Shown here: one piece after another, positions 1 to 5,832 of the stretch
How positions within the stretch are numbered: position 1 is the stretch's first letter
Layout of the letters: each line of letters starts with the position of its first letter
Assembly (NCBI GenBank): GCA_946538475.1
Contig: CAMNGN010000120.1
Span: forward strand, 1-5,907
Length of the DNA stretch: 5,907 bases
From: an uncultured Blautia sp.
Lineage (GTDB): Bacteria > Bacillota > Clostridia > Lachnospirales > Lachnospiraceae
Direction: 5' to 3'
Notes under the pieces: generated by a model
What the model was told of the DNA's origin: nothing
What the model saw: only the letters and a program-made list of their open reading frames with translations
Databases searched by the model: none
Made by a program: the position numbers and the translations under genes

Positions 1-2045
1 CACGATCCGAGCACATTTTCATTCGCAGAAGATGTTCCGCCCTCTCCCGGCATTCTCTGCGGAGTTTCGCCTCCGGGACCTCCTTCAGGTGGCTGTCCTC
101 CCGGACCTCCCTCCGGTGGCTGTCCTTCCGGTCTTTCTCCTCCCGGGCCTTCTTCGAATGGCTGTTCCTCAGTCGCCTGCCCTTCGGGAGGATTTCCTTC
201 CTGCGGCTCCGTTTCTGCCGCAGAAGCTTCTTTCTTTACAGACGTGTCGATCAGAATATCCGCCTCTTCCAGTTCCAGCAGAGAAGGCGTTTCGATACGC
301 CCCGGCAGATCTCCTGTCACCACCGCGTTCCTGTATATGATCAGACCTTCCTCGGTCTCCTCCTGCTCCTCCGCTTCCACCGTACCGATGATCTCGGAAT
401 CCGGAGAGACCGTAAGGGTGGTAAGTCTCGATGTTCCTTCGGCGTTCCACACCGAACCTTCCAAAAGCGAAAGATTCGTCTCGTGCAGATCAGTCACATA
501 CGTTTCTGTCGGAAGCCCGTACCACACGGCCGATTCATCATCCGCAAAGCCGCTCCAGTACTTGTTCCACTGATTGGCATCGGCATAGACCACCGACCCG
601 TTCAACTCGCTCGATTTCAGTGTGACATCCATATCTCTCTGATAATCATCATGAACGATGGACCCGTTCAACCAGGATCCTTCGACCTGAACATTCACAC
701 CTTTGCCGCATTCCGTCTTCAGGTACCTCGACATCGAATCCGAATTCAGCGCCGAGAGGATCGCAATACCGCTGTAAGAATCGATGCCTACATTTTTGAG
801 CTCAATATCGGCGGATGTCGATTTGATCAGAAGGCCGGCGCCCGCGATATAATTTTCATAAGCACCTGTCGCTTCCCCGTATTTTTGTGTATAGTCACAG
901 GAACCGTGAACCATGTAAACTTCGTTGTTGATCTCGGAAACATACTCCAGGCTGTCGGTCCTTATTGTTTCCTCCGTGATCATATCCGTGTTTGATATAA
1001 AAAGCTGCGCGGTATAGTCTTTGTTGCCCTCCCCCATCATGTCCGGGGAATGTATCATCACCGCGTTTCGTCCCGCTGCGATCGTGGAGGGAATGTCCTC
1101 GTCCAGAGGCTCTGCTTCCATCTCGGAGAGTATCCCATTACCGTCCTGTGTCACCGCTTCGACTGCGTCAAACGCCGATCCGATCGTGACCGATCCGTTG
1201 TTCGAGATGATCGCCCCGACTTCTGCCGAGACCAGATTGGATGCGTAAAGATAGTCCCTGCAATTGGTGTCCGCATAGAGACCATACCCTCCGTTAAGTG
1301 CGACCGCATCTGTATCATAAGCCGTGAGTTCAAGTCCGCTGCCTGTCGCAGAGTCGGTCGACAATGCCGCCCAGCCATCGGCAAGACAAAGGGAATGATA
1401 AAACCATGTGTGCGACTCCCCCGCCGTAAAAGCTGCCCGGGATGTTCCCGAAACCAGTAGCCCGGCATTGGAAGCAGGCTCACTCACCGATGAGGTATTA
1501 CCGTCCGCTCCGTTGTCTCCGCCGGCATGGATGATCGAATTGTTCACCACCAGATCAGCGTTTCCTTCCGCCGCGATGGTGTATCTGCCGGCTCCGTTGA
1601 CCGTGATATCGGAGTCGCTGATCGAAACTTTGCCGCTGTCCGTATATACCGCGGTTCCCGCGCTTGTGAAGTCATCCTCCGTGTCCGAAACATTCAGTTC
1701 GATCTCGGCGCCACTTATCGCTGTATCACTGTCTTCAGAAGTAATGCCGGTAAAGGAATAATCGTCGCTTTGCAGCTGTATCCCTTCCACAGATACGCCG
1801 CCGTTTTCGGTCTCTCCTATATTATCCTGCAGTTTCTCCTGCCCGTCGGCATATGTGACGGAATTGCTGCTGATCCCGACAGCTCCTTCACGGTTGACCG
1901 TCGTCCCGGTTCCGGCTACGGCAGCCTCAGCTTCCGCATTTTGCGGTGGACTATTCTGTTCTTCTGCCAAAAAAGGCGATGCCGTCCCGGCGGCAGTCAG
2001 TGCGAAGGACGTAAATACAGCCAACATTTTTTTCTTTTTTCGCAT
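1..2045 (-). CDS. Large secreted surface protein, probable beta-helix, C-terminus cut off (partial)
   Basis: The frame stays open for 681 codons from the ATG at 2045 to the window edge, so the stop lies outside. A ribosome binding site (AGAGGGAG) sits about 7 nt upstream. Residues 1-27 look like a Sec signal peptide: RKKKK, then a hydrophobic stretch ending near SPFLA-EEQ. No lipobox cysteine is present, so cleavage by signal peptidase I is expected. Residues of about 50-510 are rich in N, S, D, G, V and I, with short beta-prone segments between turns (for example VVNNSIIHAGG, GSVTIGS, LNGSIVHDD and, 22 residues later, LNGSVVYAD). This pattern suggests a right-handed parallel beta-helix of the pectin-lyase-like or adhesin type. 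From about residue 615 the chain is Pro/Gly/Glu-rich (GGQPPEGGPGG repeats), like a wall-spanning or linker region. No catalytic motif is recognisable. A sortase motif or membrane anchor could lie beyond the edge. The exported, beta-rich nature is well supported; the adhesin role is inference. Confidence 0.85.
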   Translation of the reverse strand, partial: MRKKKKMLAVFTSFALTAAGTASPFLAEEQNSPPQNAEAEAAVAGTGTTVNREGAVGISSNSVTYADGQEKLQDNIGETENGGVSVEGIQLQSDDYSFTGITSEDSDTAISGAEIELNVSDTEDDFTSAGTAVYTDSGKVSISDSDITVNGAGRYTIAAEGNADLVVNNSIIHAGGDNGADGNTSSVSEPASNAGLLVSGTSRAAFTAGESHTWFYHSLCLADGWAALSTDSATGSGLELTAYDTDAVALNGGYGLYADTNCRDYLYASNLVSAEVGAIISNNGSVTIGSAFDAVEAVTQDGNGILSEMEAEPLDEDIPSTIAAGRNAVMIHSPDMMGEGNKDYTAQLFISNTDMITEETIRTDSLEYVSEINNEVYMVHGSCDYTQKYGEATGAYENYIAGAGLLIKSTSADIELKNVGIDSYSGIAILSALNSDSMSRYLKTECGKGVNVQVEGSWLNGSIVHDDYQRDMDVTLKSSELNGSVVYADANQWNKYWSGFADDESAVWYGLPTETYVTDLHETNLSLLEGSVWNAEGTSRLTTLTVSPDSEIIGTVEAEEQEETEEGLIIYRNAVVTGDLPGRIETPSLLELEEADILIDTSVKKEASAAETEPQEGNPPEGQATEEQPFEEGPGGERPEGQPPEGGPGGQPPEGGPGGETPQRMPGEGGTSSANENVLGS
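72..125 (-). repeat. 27-bp coding minisatellite, two copies, in the Pro/Gly tail
   Basis: Two 27-bp units, 72-98 and 99-125, differ at a few positions only. Each encodes nine residues of the type GQPPEGGPG. A degenerate third unit continues to about 150. The unit length is a multiple of three, so copy-number change would keep the surface-protein frame and alter tail length. Confidence 0.75.
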
Positions 2046-2062
2046 TCTTCGCTCCCTCTATA
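2046..2062 (-). promoter_or_regulatory. Ribosome binding site region of the surface protein gene
   Basis: Read on the minus strand, AGAGGGAG is followed by CGAAGA or so and then ATG at 2045. The spacing is normal and fixes this ATG, directly followed by the lysine-rich signal peptide, as the start. No convincing -35/-10 pair is visible in the 125-nt gap back to udk, so the gene may depend on read-through from the udk operon or on an unrecognised promoter. Confidence 0.6.
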
Positions 2063-2070
2063 ACCCGGTA

Positions 2071-2107
2071 CGCCTCCGGCCATGAGCCGGAGGCGTTTTG
2101 TTTTTTT
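2071..2107 (+). terminator. Strong intrinsic terminator-like hairpin pointing along the plus strand
   Basis: A perfect 10-bp GC-rich stem, 2071-2080 (CGCCTCCGGC) with 2086-2095 (GCCGGAGGCG), has the 5-nt loop CATGA. It is followed on the plus strand by TTTTGTTTTTTT. This is a textbook Rho-independent terminator for plus-strand transcripts. On the minus strand the hairpin is preceded by an A-run and followed by TACCGGGTTATAG, so it lacks a U-tract in the direction of the genes. No plus-strand gene ends here. It may stop antisense transcripts, or form a 5'-leader hairpin just above the surface-protein ribosome binding site. Confidence 0.65.
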
Positions 2108-2121
2108 ATGGTTTTTCAGTA

Positions 2122-2140
2122 CCGGTTCAAAGGTAACCGG
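2122..2140. repeat. Small inverted repeat downstream of udk
   Basis: CCGGTT (2122-2127) and AACCGG (2135-2140) form a 6-bp stem with a 7-nt loop. On the minus strand it is followed by ACTGAAAAACC, not a T-run, so it is a poor terminator for udk. It could be a weak structure, an operator-like palindrome or chance. Confidence 0.35.
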
Positions 2141-2170
2141 CAATCCGATGCACTTTTTGAAGGTGGGAAC

Positions 2171-2794
2171 TTACTTGTTTTGGTTAAGATGCGCCTGCAC
2201 ACGATTGATCACCATCTCCAGGGCAACCTGGTTCTGGCCGCCTCCCGGTATGATGATGTCGGCAAACCGTTTAGAAGGCTCCACAAAAGCTTCATGCATT
2301 GGTTTTACCGTATTCAGATACTGACTGATCACGCTGTCAAGAGTTCTTCCTCTTTTCTTTACGTCTCGTGTAATACGGCGCAGTATCCGTACGTCGGCAT
2401 CAGCATCAACAAATATCTTGATATCGATCTGATCCCTGATCTCCTGCGGATAGAAGATCATAATGCCTTCCACAAGAATAACCTTTGTCGGGTGGATCGT
2501 CAGTGTATTCTCGGAACGGTCATGGATGGTATAGTCGTAGATGGGGCACTCGATGACTTTCCCTTCGCGGAGAGCCTTAAGATCGGAGGCGATCCGATCA
2601 TTTTCGAAAGCATCCGGATGATCGTAGTTCAGTGCCGCACGTTCCTCATATGTCAGCTGATGATGCGCTTTATAGTAATTGTCATGATAGATCACCGTCA
2701 CAAGGTTGCCGAAATGCTCTGCCAGCTTTCTCGTGATGGTAGTCTTGCCGCTGCCGGTACCTCCGGCTATTCCGATAACAATCGCATTATCCAT
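2171..2794 (-). CDS. udk: Uridine kinase (uridine/cytidine monophosphokinase)
   Basis: This 207-aa protein is a full-length cytosolic uridine kinase (EC 2.7.1.48 family), which phosphorylates uridine and cytidine to UMP and CMP in pyrimidine salvage. The P-loop GGTGSGKTT is at residues 11-19. The family block HDNYYK is at 37-42, with the substrate-binding aspartate region. NYDHPDAF lies at 56-63 and PIYDYTIHDR at 84-93. The strand VILVEGIMIF is at 105-114. The arginine-rich lid RRITRDVKKRGR is at 139-150, followed by KPMHEAFVEPSKRFADIIIPGGG at about 164-186. All expected motifs are present and the length is normal for the family. The start is supported by AGGAGG at 2803-2808, 8 nt upstream; this site overlaps the stop codon of the preceding gene (2807-2809), so translation is probably coupled. 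It is the last gene of the three-gene operon. No clear minus-strand terminator follows. Confidence 0.97.
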   Translation of the reverse strand: MDNAIVIGIAGGTGSGKTTITRKLAEHFGNLVTVIYHDNYYKAHHQLTYEERAALNYDHPDAFENDRIASDLKALREGKVIECPIYDYTIHDRSENTLTIHPTKVILVEGIMIFYPQEIRDQIDIKIFVDADADVRILRRITRDVKKRGRTLDSVISQYLNTVKPMHEAFVEPSKRFADIIIPGGGQNQVALEMVINRVQAHLNQNK

Positions 2795-2806
2795 TTCACT
2801 TTCCTC

Positions 2807-3793
2807 CTACCTCACCTTTGCTCCGCAGGACGGGCATACGGTTTCTTCCCCGACAAAAGTACCGCATGACGGGCAGTATACTTTGCCCGGATCGGTCTTT
2901 TTCTTTCTGAACGGGAGCTGTATCCTGCGTTTCTTTTTTTCTTCTTTTGGAGAATCCTGCTCTTCTGCAGAAGAAGAGAGTTCCTCTGCGGTCTTTTCCG
3001 CCTCGGCGTTTTCTGTTTCCGAACCGTTTGCGGCGGTGTTATCTGTCCCGCTATTCTCAGCTTCGACATTTAGCGTGTCGGACTTTTCTGCATCTCCCGC
3101 CTTTTCGGCTTCGGTGTTCTCCTCTGCGGCAGACTCGACGGATTCATTTGTTTCGTTTCCGTCATCCTTAAGCTGCTCTTTCTTCTTTTTCTCCTTTTTC
3201 TTTCGGCCCTTTTGCTTTTCGGGCTTAGGCTGCCTCTTGTCTTCGCCCTCGTCCGGCGCGAAAGGATCCAGCACGTTCTCGCCCGAAGTGGCTTCCCAGA
3301 TAGAGCTGCTTTCCGCTTCCCCGAGTTCCGGCTGATAGTCCAGCACACCCAGAGGTTTCTTCTTTTTCAGTATACCGGTCTTTTCTTCCGGCTTCTCTTC
3401 TGCCGTCTCTTCCTGTTCCGCAGGTTTCTCTGCAGTTTCGTCGGCAGTTTCCTGTTTTTCTTCGGAAGTGTTTTCGGGCAGTACTTCTTTCTCTTCAGCC
3501 TTCAGTTTTGCGTCTTTTGCTTCCGGGAAACCGGTAATTTTTTCAAGCCCGGCACGCAGCGAACTGATTTCCCCGGCGATACCCGCACATGCGTCCTCCA
3601 GGTCCTCGATCTCCATGGAAGTGATGTCTATGCGGTCCTCCATCGCATGAACCTCTGCGAGCATCTGCCTGTTTTCGTACGGTGTAGTTGCCGGCAGTGT
3701 TTCCTCGCTGCCGGTTTCGTACGTCGGAGTTTCCTCACTGCTGTTTTCGAGCGGCAGGTCCATCGTCAGGGCTTCTTCCTTGCTGTTTTCCAT
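2807..3793 (-). CDS. Highly charged, mostly disordered protein with C-terminal zinc ribbon
   Basis: I do not recognise this 328-aa protein. I chose the ATG at 3793, not an in-frame upstream ATG at 3835. AGGAGG lies about 10 nt before it, and it shares one base with the stop of the upstream gene (TGATG). Residues 1-35 contain ENSKEE, ENSSEE and TGSEET repeats. Residues about 42-86 form a probable coiled coil. Residues about 98-138 and 211-285 are Glu/Ala/Thr-rich and acidic. Lysine-rich patches lie at 186-205 and 283-299. A less biased island at about 147-185 (GVLDYQPELG, SIWEATSGENVLDPF) may be a binding motif. The end carries a short zinc ribbon: C307, C310, C320 and C323, both pairs as CPSCG. 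There is no signal peptide or membrane segment, so it is probably cytoplasmic. It may partner the membrane protein encoded just upstream; that is inference from gene coupling and shared zinc ribbons. Confidence 0.88.
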   Translation of the reverse strand: MENSKEEALTMDLPLENSSEETPTYETGSEETLPATTPYENRQMLAEVHAMEDRIDITSMEIEDLEDACAGIAGEISSLRAGLEKITGFPEAKDAKLKAEEKEVLPENTSEEKQETADETAEKPAEQEETAEEKPEEKTGILKKKKPLGVLDYQPELGEAESSSIWEATSGENVLDPFAPDEGEDKRQPKPEKQKGRKKKEKKKKEQLKDDGNETNESVESAAEENTEAEKAGDAEKSDTLNVEAENSGTDNTAANGSETENAEAEKTAEELSSSAEEQDSPKEEKKKRRIQLPFRKKKTDPGKVYCPSCGTFVGEETVCPSCGAKVR

Positions 3794-3810
3794 CAACCGG
3801 CCACCTCCTG
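3792..3810 (-). promoter_or_regulatory. Ribosome binding site and TGATG overlap that set the zinc-ribbon gene start
   Basis: On the minus strand, AGGAGGTGGCCGGTTGATGG carries a strong Shine-Dalgarno inside the last codons of the upstream gene. The upstream TGA (3795-3793) shares its A with the ATG (3793-3791). This is typical of translational coupling and argues against the longer start at 3835. Confidence 0.8.
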
Positions 3811-5190
3811 CGTTATTCCGTGACAGAGCGGACATTCTTCTTCGTTTTCTTCAAGCAGCTGTCCGCAGCAGCACATTCTGTATTTTCCGATCATCTTCGG
3901 TTTTCTGATCACCTGGCTTCCCAGCTCCAGTCTGATATCCCTGACCTGTTCGGGCGTATAATCCGTCCTTACGGTAAGGCCGCTTGCGGGTTCTGCCGTC
4001 CCATCCTCCAAAGTGCAGGATACAGGGTAAAGTCTGGCTTCGTCGTAAGCCCTGAACTGGAATCCTATCGCATTTACAGAGCAGGTCATGATCTCATCCG
4101 TCGGATCGGAGTCTTCGCTTTTCACCAGGTCCATGACAGGCAGCGTAAGGTGCGAGCCGTCGGGATGAAGAAGGTGGATCTCACAGTTCAGTGATTTTAC
4201 GGCTATGTGGTGAAAGTTCTTTACCACCGCCTGTATCTGTATTTCTCTGTCGGACAGTTTTTTCACCATGATCCTCACGGGGCGGAAGCGCATTACGGGA
4301 TCGTAGTTGGTCACTTCCATGATCAGTCCTTTTTCGGACAGCTCTTCGTCCTCTTCTATCGCTTCGATGGAGAGGGAGCGGTATTCGGCCGACCGATAGG
4401 GTTCCGGTACAGGAAGTTTTTCGAGTTTAAAGAGGATGTAGAGCATGATCACCGAGCAGAACAGGGTAAACCATACGCCTGATCCGTTGGTGAACGATGA
4501 TACTTCTTTGTCTGTGGTGATGTTGCGGATCGCAGCGGATGCAAACAGGAAGATTCCTGCCGTCACGCAGCTTGTCACTCCGGCTATTCTTGTGGTGCTG
4601 CCGAAGTCCTGTTGTGTGGCGTTTCTGTGATAGTCTCGCAGAACCAGGACATTGAGGATCAGGACCATGCCCATAAAGACCAGAAGGATCATGGAGCCGG
4701 TTCCGATGGCGGACATGTCGGCGGTAGCGACCGATTCGAACAGTGCGTATAGCAGGGTGAGGAAGTTCATCGGGAACTTGCTGAACATGAATCGTCCTTC
4801 GGTCCAGGCCCAGGGTATGATTCCGCCCAGGCAGGTGAGGAGTGCCAGGAACATGATCTCGCGGCGGTAGGATTCAAACAGTACCGCGTTTTCGAATGTT
4901 TTGTTTCCTGTGTTCCAGTATTCGCTTTTGTTCTTGTGATATAGCCTTATCTCCGATTCTTCGTGGACACTTTTTTCGCAGTCGGGATATGCGCCTGTGA
5001 GCAGGAGCTTGTAGTTGCGTCTGCGGAATTCGAGGGTGTCTTTCTGAAGCAGAAGGGTATTTTTTTGTTCTTCCAGGTGGGAGAGTTTGGCATTTTTGGC
5101 CTGCAGTCTTCTGGTCAGGAGCTGGTTCATCTGATCGTCGGGCAGGCGTTCTTCTGTGTTTTCGATTTCAGGAGTTGTTTCCTCTTTCAC
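3793..5190 (-). CDS. Membrane protein with N-terminal coiled coil, about four TM helices and C-terminal zinc-ribbon-like cysteines
   Basis: I do not recognise this 465-aa protein as a named family. The start is GTG at 5190, placed 6 nt after AGGAGG (5197-5202). Residues about 18-60 (QMNQLLTRRLQAKNAKLSHL onward) are a probable coiled coil. Likely membrane segments are 112-130, 163-184, 203-221 and 239-256, with a further semi-hydrophobic stretch at about 139-157. There is no cleavable signal peptide, so both ends are probably cytoplasmic. Residues about 300-430 look beta-rich and soluble (MRFRPVRIMVKKL, EIQIQAVVKNF, CEIHLLHPDGS). The C-terminus has a compact metal-binding-like cluster: C440, C441, C442-G and C453-P-L-C456, resembling a CxCG...CPxC zinc ribbon. 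It is the first gene of the operon, coupled to the charged zinc-ribbon protein and then udk. A scaffold or envelope-sensing role is possible but not shown. Confidence 0.9.
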   Translation of the reverse strand: MKEETTPEIENTEERLPDDQMNQLLTRRLQAKNAKLSHLEEQKNTLLLQKDTLEFRRRNYKLLLTGAYPDCEKSVHEESEIRLYHKNKSEYWNTGNKTFENAVLFESYRREIMFLALLTCLGGIIPWAWTEGRFMFSKFPMNFLTLLYALFESVATADMSAIGTGSMILLVFMGMVLILNVLVLRDYHRNATQQDFGSTTRIAGVTSCVTAGIFLFASAAIRNITTDKEVSSFTNGSGVWFTLFCSVIMLYILFKLEKLPVPEPYRSAEYRSLSIEAIEEDEELSEKGLIMEVTNYDPVMRFRPVRIMVKKLSDREIQIQAVVKNFHHIAVKSLNCEIHLLHPDGSHLTLPVMDLVKSEDSDPTDEIMTCSVNAIGFQFRAYDEARLYPVSCTLEDGTAEPASGLTVRTDYTPEQVRDIRLELGSQVIRKPKMIGKYRMCCCGQLLEENEEECPLCHGITQEVAG

Positions 5191-5202
5191 ATCACACCTC
5201 CT
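5188..5202 (-). promoter_or_regulatory. Ribosome binding site and GTG start with embedded ATG-TGA start-stop
   Basis: The minus strand reads AGGAGGTGTGATGTGAAAG. AGGAGG is 6 nt from the GTG at 5190, which opens the long frame. An ATG two bases earlier (5192-5190) is out of frame and is followed at once by TGA. The spacing of only 4 nt to that ATG makes GTG the better start. The minimal ATG-stop could nevertheless compete for initiating ribosomes. Confidence 0.7.
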
Positions 5203-5236
5203 AACTTGAATCTGTAAACTGTAATTTGTATGTTGG

Positions 5237-5264
5237 CCGGGATTTGTTAGAATAATTACCCCGG
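5237..5264 (-). promoter_or_regulatory. Small hairpin in the operon leader
   Basis: In the predicted leader, CCGGGGT (5264-5258) can pair with ATCCCGG (5243-5237), including one G-U pair, around a 14-nt AT-rich loop. No T-run follows and it is not a recognisable riboswitch. It may shield or stabilise the 5' end, or be chance. Confidence 0.3.
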
Positions 5265-5295
5265 ATTCTGTTCAAATGCTATTCCGTGATATTAT

Positions 5296-5325
5296 ATTGT
5301 ACCATATATTGGCCTATATGTGCAA
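5296..5325 (-). promoter_or_regulatory. Sigma-A-like promoter of the three-gene operon
   Basis: On the minus strand, TTGCAC (5325-5320) and TACAAT (5301-5296) are separated by 18 nt in an AT-rich stretch. Each hexamer is close to the housekeeping consensus (TTGACA, TATAAT). The expected transcription start near 5289 gives a leader of about 100 nt. A second A/T-rich -10-like word (TATAAT) overlaps just downstream but lacks a well-spaced -35. The promoter lies only about 38 bp from the end of the large inverted repeat. Confidence 0.65.
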
Positions 5326-5362
5326 GTAACGAGAGGCCTAAACGTAAGGGGATTCGTGTGAT

Positions 5363-5622
5363 GTTACGGTTCGCCGTCCAATCGACAAGGCTCCGCTTCC
5401 GGGTACAGACCGCGGGGGCATATCCGTCTGTGAACCGGTGCCTGCTGATCCTCAGAGCCAATAGCCTAAGAAGAACTAAGGCCGCCGCTCAGGAGAGCCT
5501 TCGCGGCTAAGTTCTTCTAAGGCTCTTGTCTCTTCGGGCAGGCACAACGGTTCACAGACGGATATGCCCCCGCGGTCTGTACCCGGAAACGGAGCCTTGT
5601 CGGTTGGGCGGCGAAGCGTAAC
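5363..5622. repeat. 260-bp near-perfect inverted repeat (giant hairpin or MITE-like element)
   Basis: The left arm 5363-5445 (83 nt) and right arm 5538-5622 (85 nt) are reverse complements at about 78 positions. They include 41 uninterrupted bases, 5397-5437 against 5548-5588. Differences are four substitutions, one further mismatch and a 2-nt gap. In a plus-strand RNA two of the substitutions would be G-U pairs; in a minus-strand RNA only one would. The 92-bp centre folds on itself again (5464-5485 with 5503-5523). Each arm also contains its own ACAGAC...GTCTGT mini-palindrome (5405-5431 and 5554-5580). No transposase and no clear target duplication are visible. It could be a MITE, a dispersed palindromic repeat, or DNA for a structured RNA; I cannot decide without copies elsewhere. 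Confidence 0.9.
5464..5523. repeat. Inner hairpin at the apex of the large inverted repeat
   Basis: GCCTAAGAAGAACTAAGGCC... (5464-5485) pairs with 5503-5523 with two mismatches and one bulge, around a 17-nt loop (5486-5502). An outer AGAGCC (5454-5459) can alternatively pair with GGCTCT (5521-5526). The apex is therefore structured as well as the arms. Confidence 0.7.
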
Positions 5623-5656
5623 AGGTAGGTTGTGGTGGGCGGGGAGATACCGGGAA

Positions 5657-5832
5657 GGTATTGACCGGCGTGAGCCATAAATGAGTGTTGGGGACGCCCT
5701 TTTCGGACTTCAAGGGGCAATTCAGACAGAGATAGCTGTGAGTAATGATGTTTGTGGTCGTCCTTTCCCGGCTTCCTGAGACTTTTCAGACAGAGATAGC
5801 TGCGAGTAATAGTGTTTGTGGTCGTCCTTTCC
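5657..5832. repeat. Tandem direct repeat, 64-bp period, two clear copies and one decayed copy
   Basis: Copies at 5721-5768 and 5785-5832 agree at 45 of 48 bases (starting TTCAGACAGAGATAGCTG, ending GGTCGTCCTTTCC) and are spaced 64 bp apart. A diverged third copy occupies about 5657-5705, best seen in AATGAGTGTTGGGGACGCCC against AATGATGTTTGTGGTCGTCC. The variable 16-bp spacers separate the conserved 48-bp blocks. The period is not a multiple of three, so a coding repeat is unlikely. The rest of the flank, 5833-5907, shows nothing I recognise. Confidence 0.85.

Noticed and set aside
1527..2063. Long plus-strand frames opposite the surface protein, operon and udk genes
   Set aside because: They are antisense shadows of well-supported minus-strand genes, with no recognisable protein features or ribosome binding sites.
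3170..3230. A-rich slippery runs (minus strand) in the charged protein gene as a programmed frameshift site
   Set aside because: The main frame continues without a break to a normal zinc ribbon and stop. The alternative frames give only arginine- and lysine-rich shadow peptides.
3794..3835. Longer start for the zinc-ribbon gene at 3835
   Set aside because: It would overlap the upstream gene by 43 bases and lacks a strong ribosome binding site, whereas the ATG at 3793 has AGGAGG and a TGATG junction.
5286..5510. 74-codon plus-strand open frame over the left palindrome arm
   Set aside because: It has no good ribosome binding site, begins within the operon promoter region and owes its peptide to the inverted repeat.
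5363..5622. Integron attC site or group II intron end, suggested by GTTAC...GTAAC ends and hairpin form
   Set aside because: The right end does not match the attC RYYYAAC core, the arms are much longer and far more perfect than in attC, and no intron domain V motif or reverse transcriptase is visible.
5326..5622. GTAAC at 5326-5330 and 5618-5622 as a possible 5-bp target-site duplication
   Set aside because: The left copy lies 32 bp outside the palindrome end while the right copy is part of the arm, so it is likely chance.
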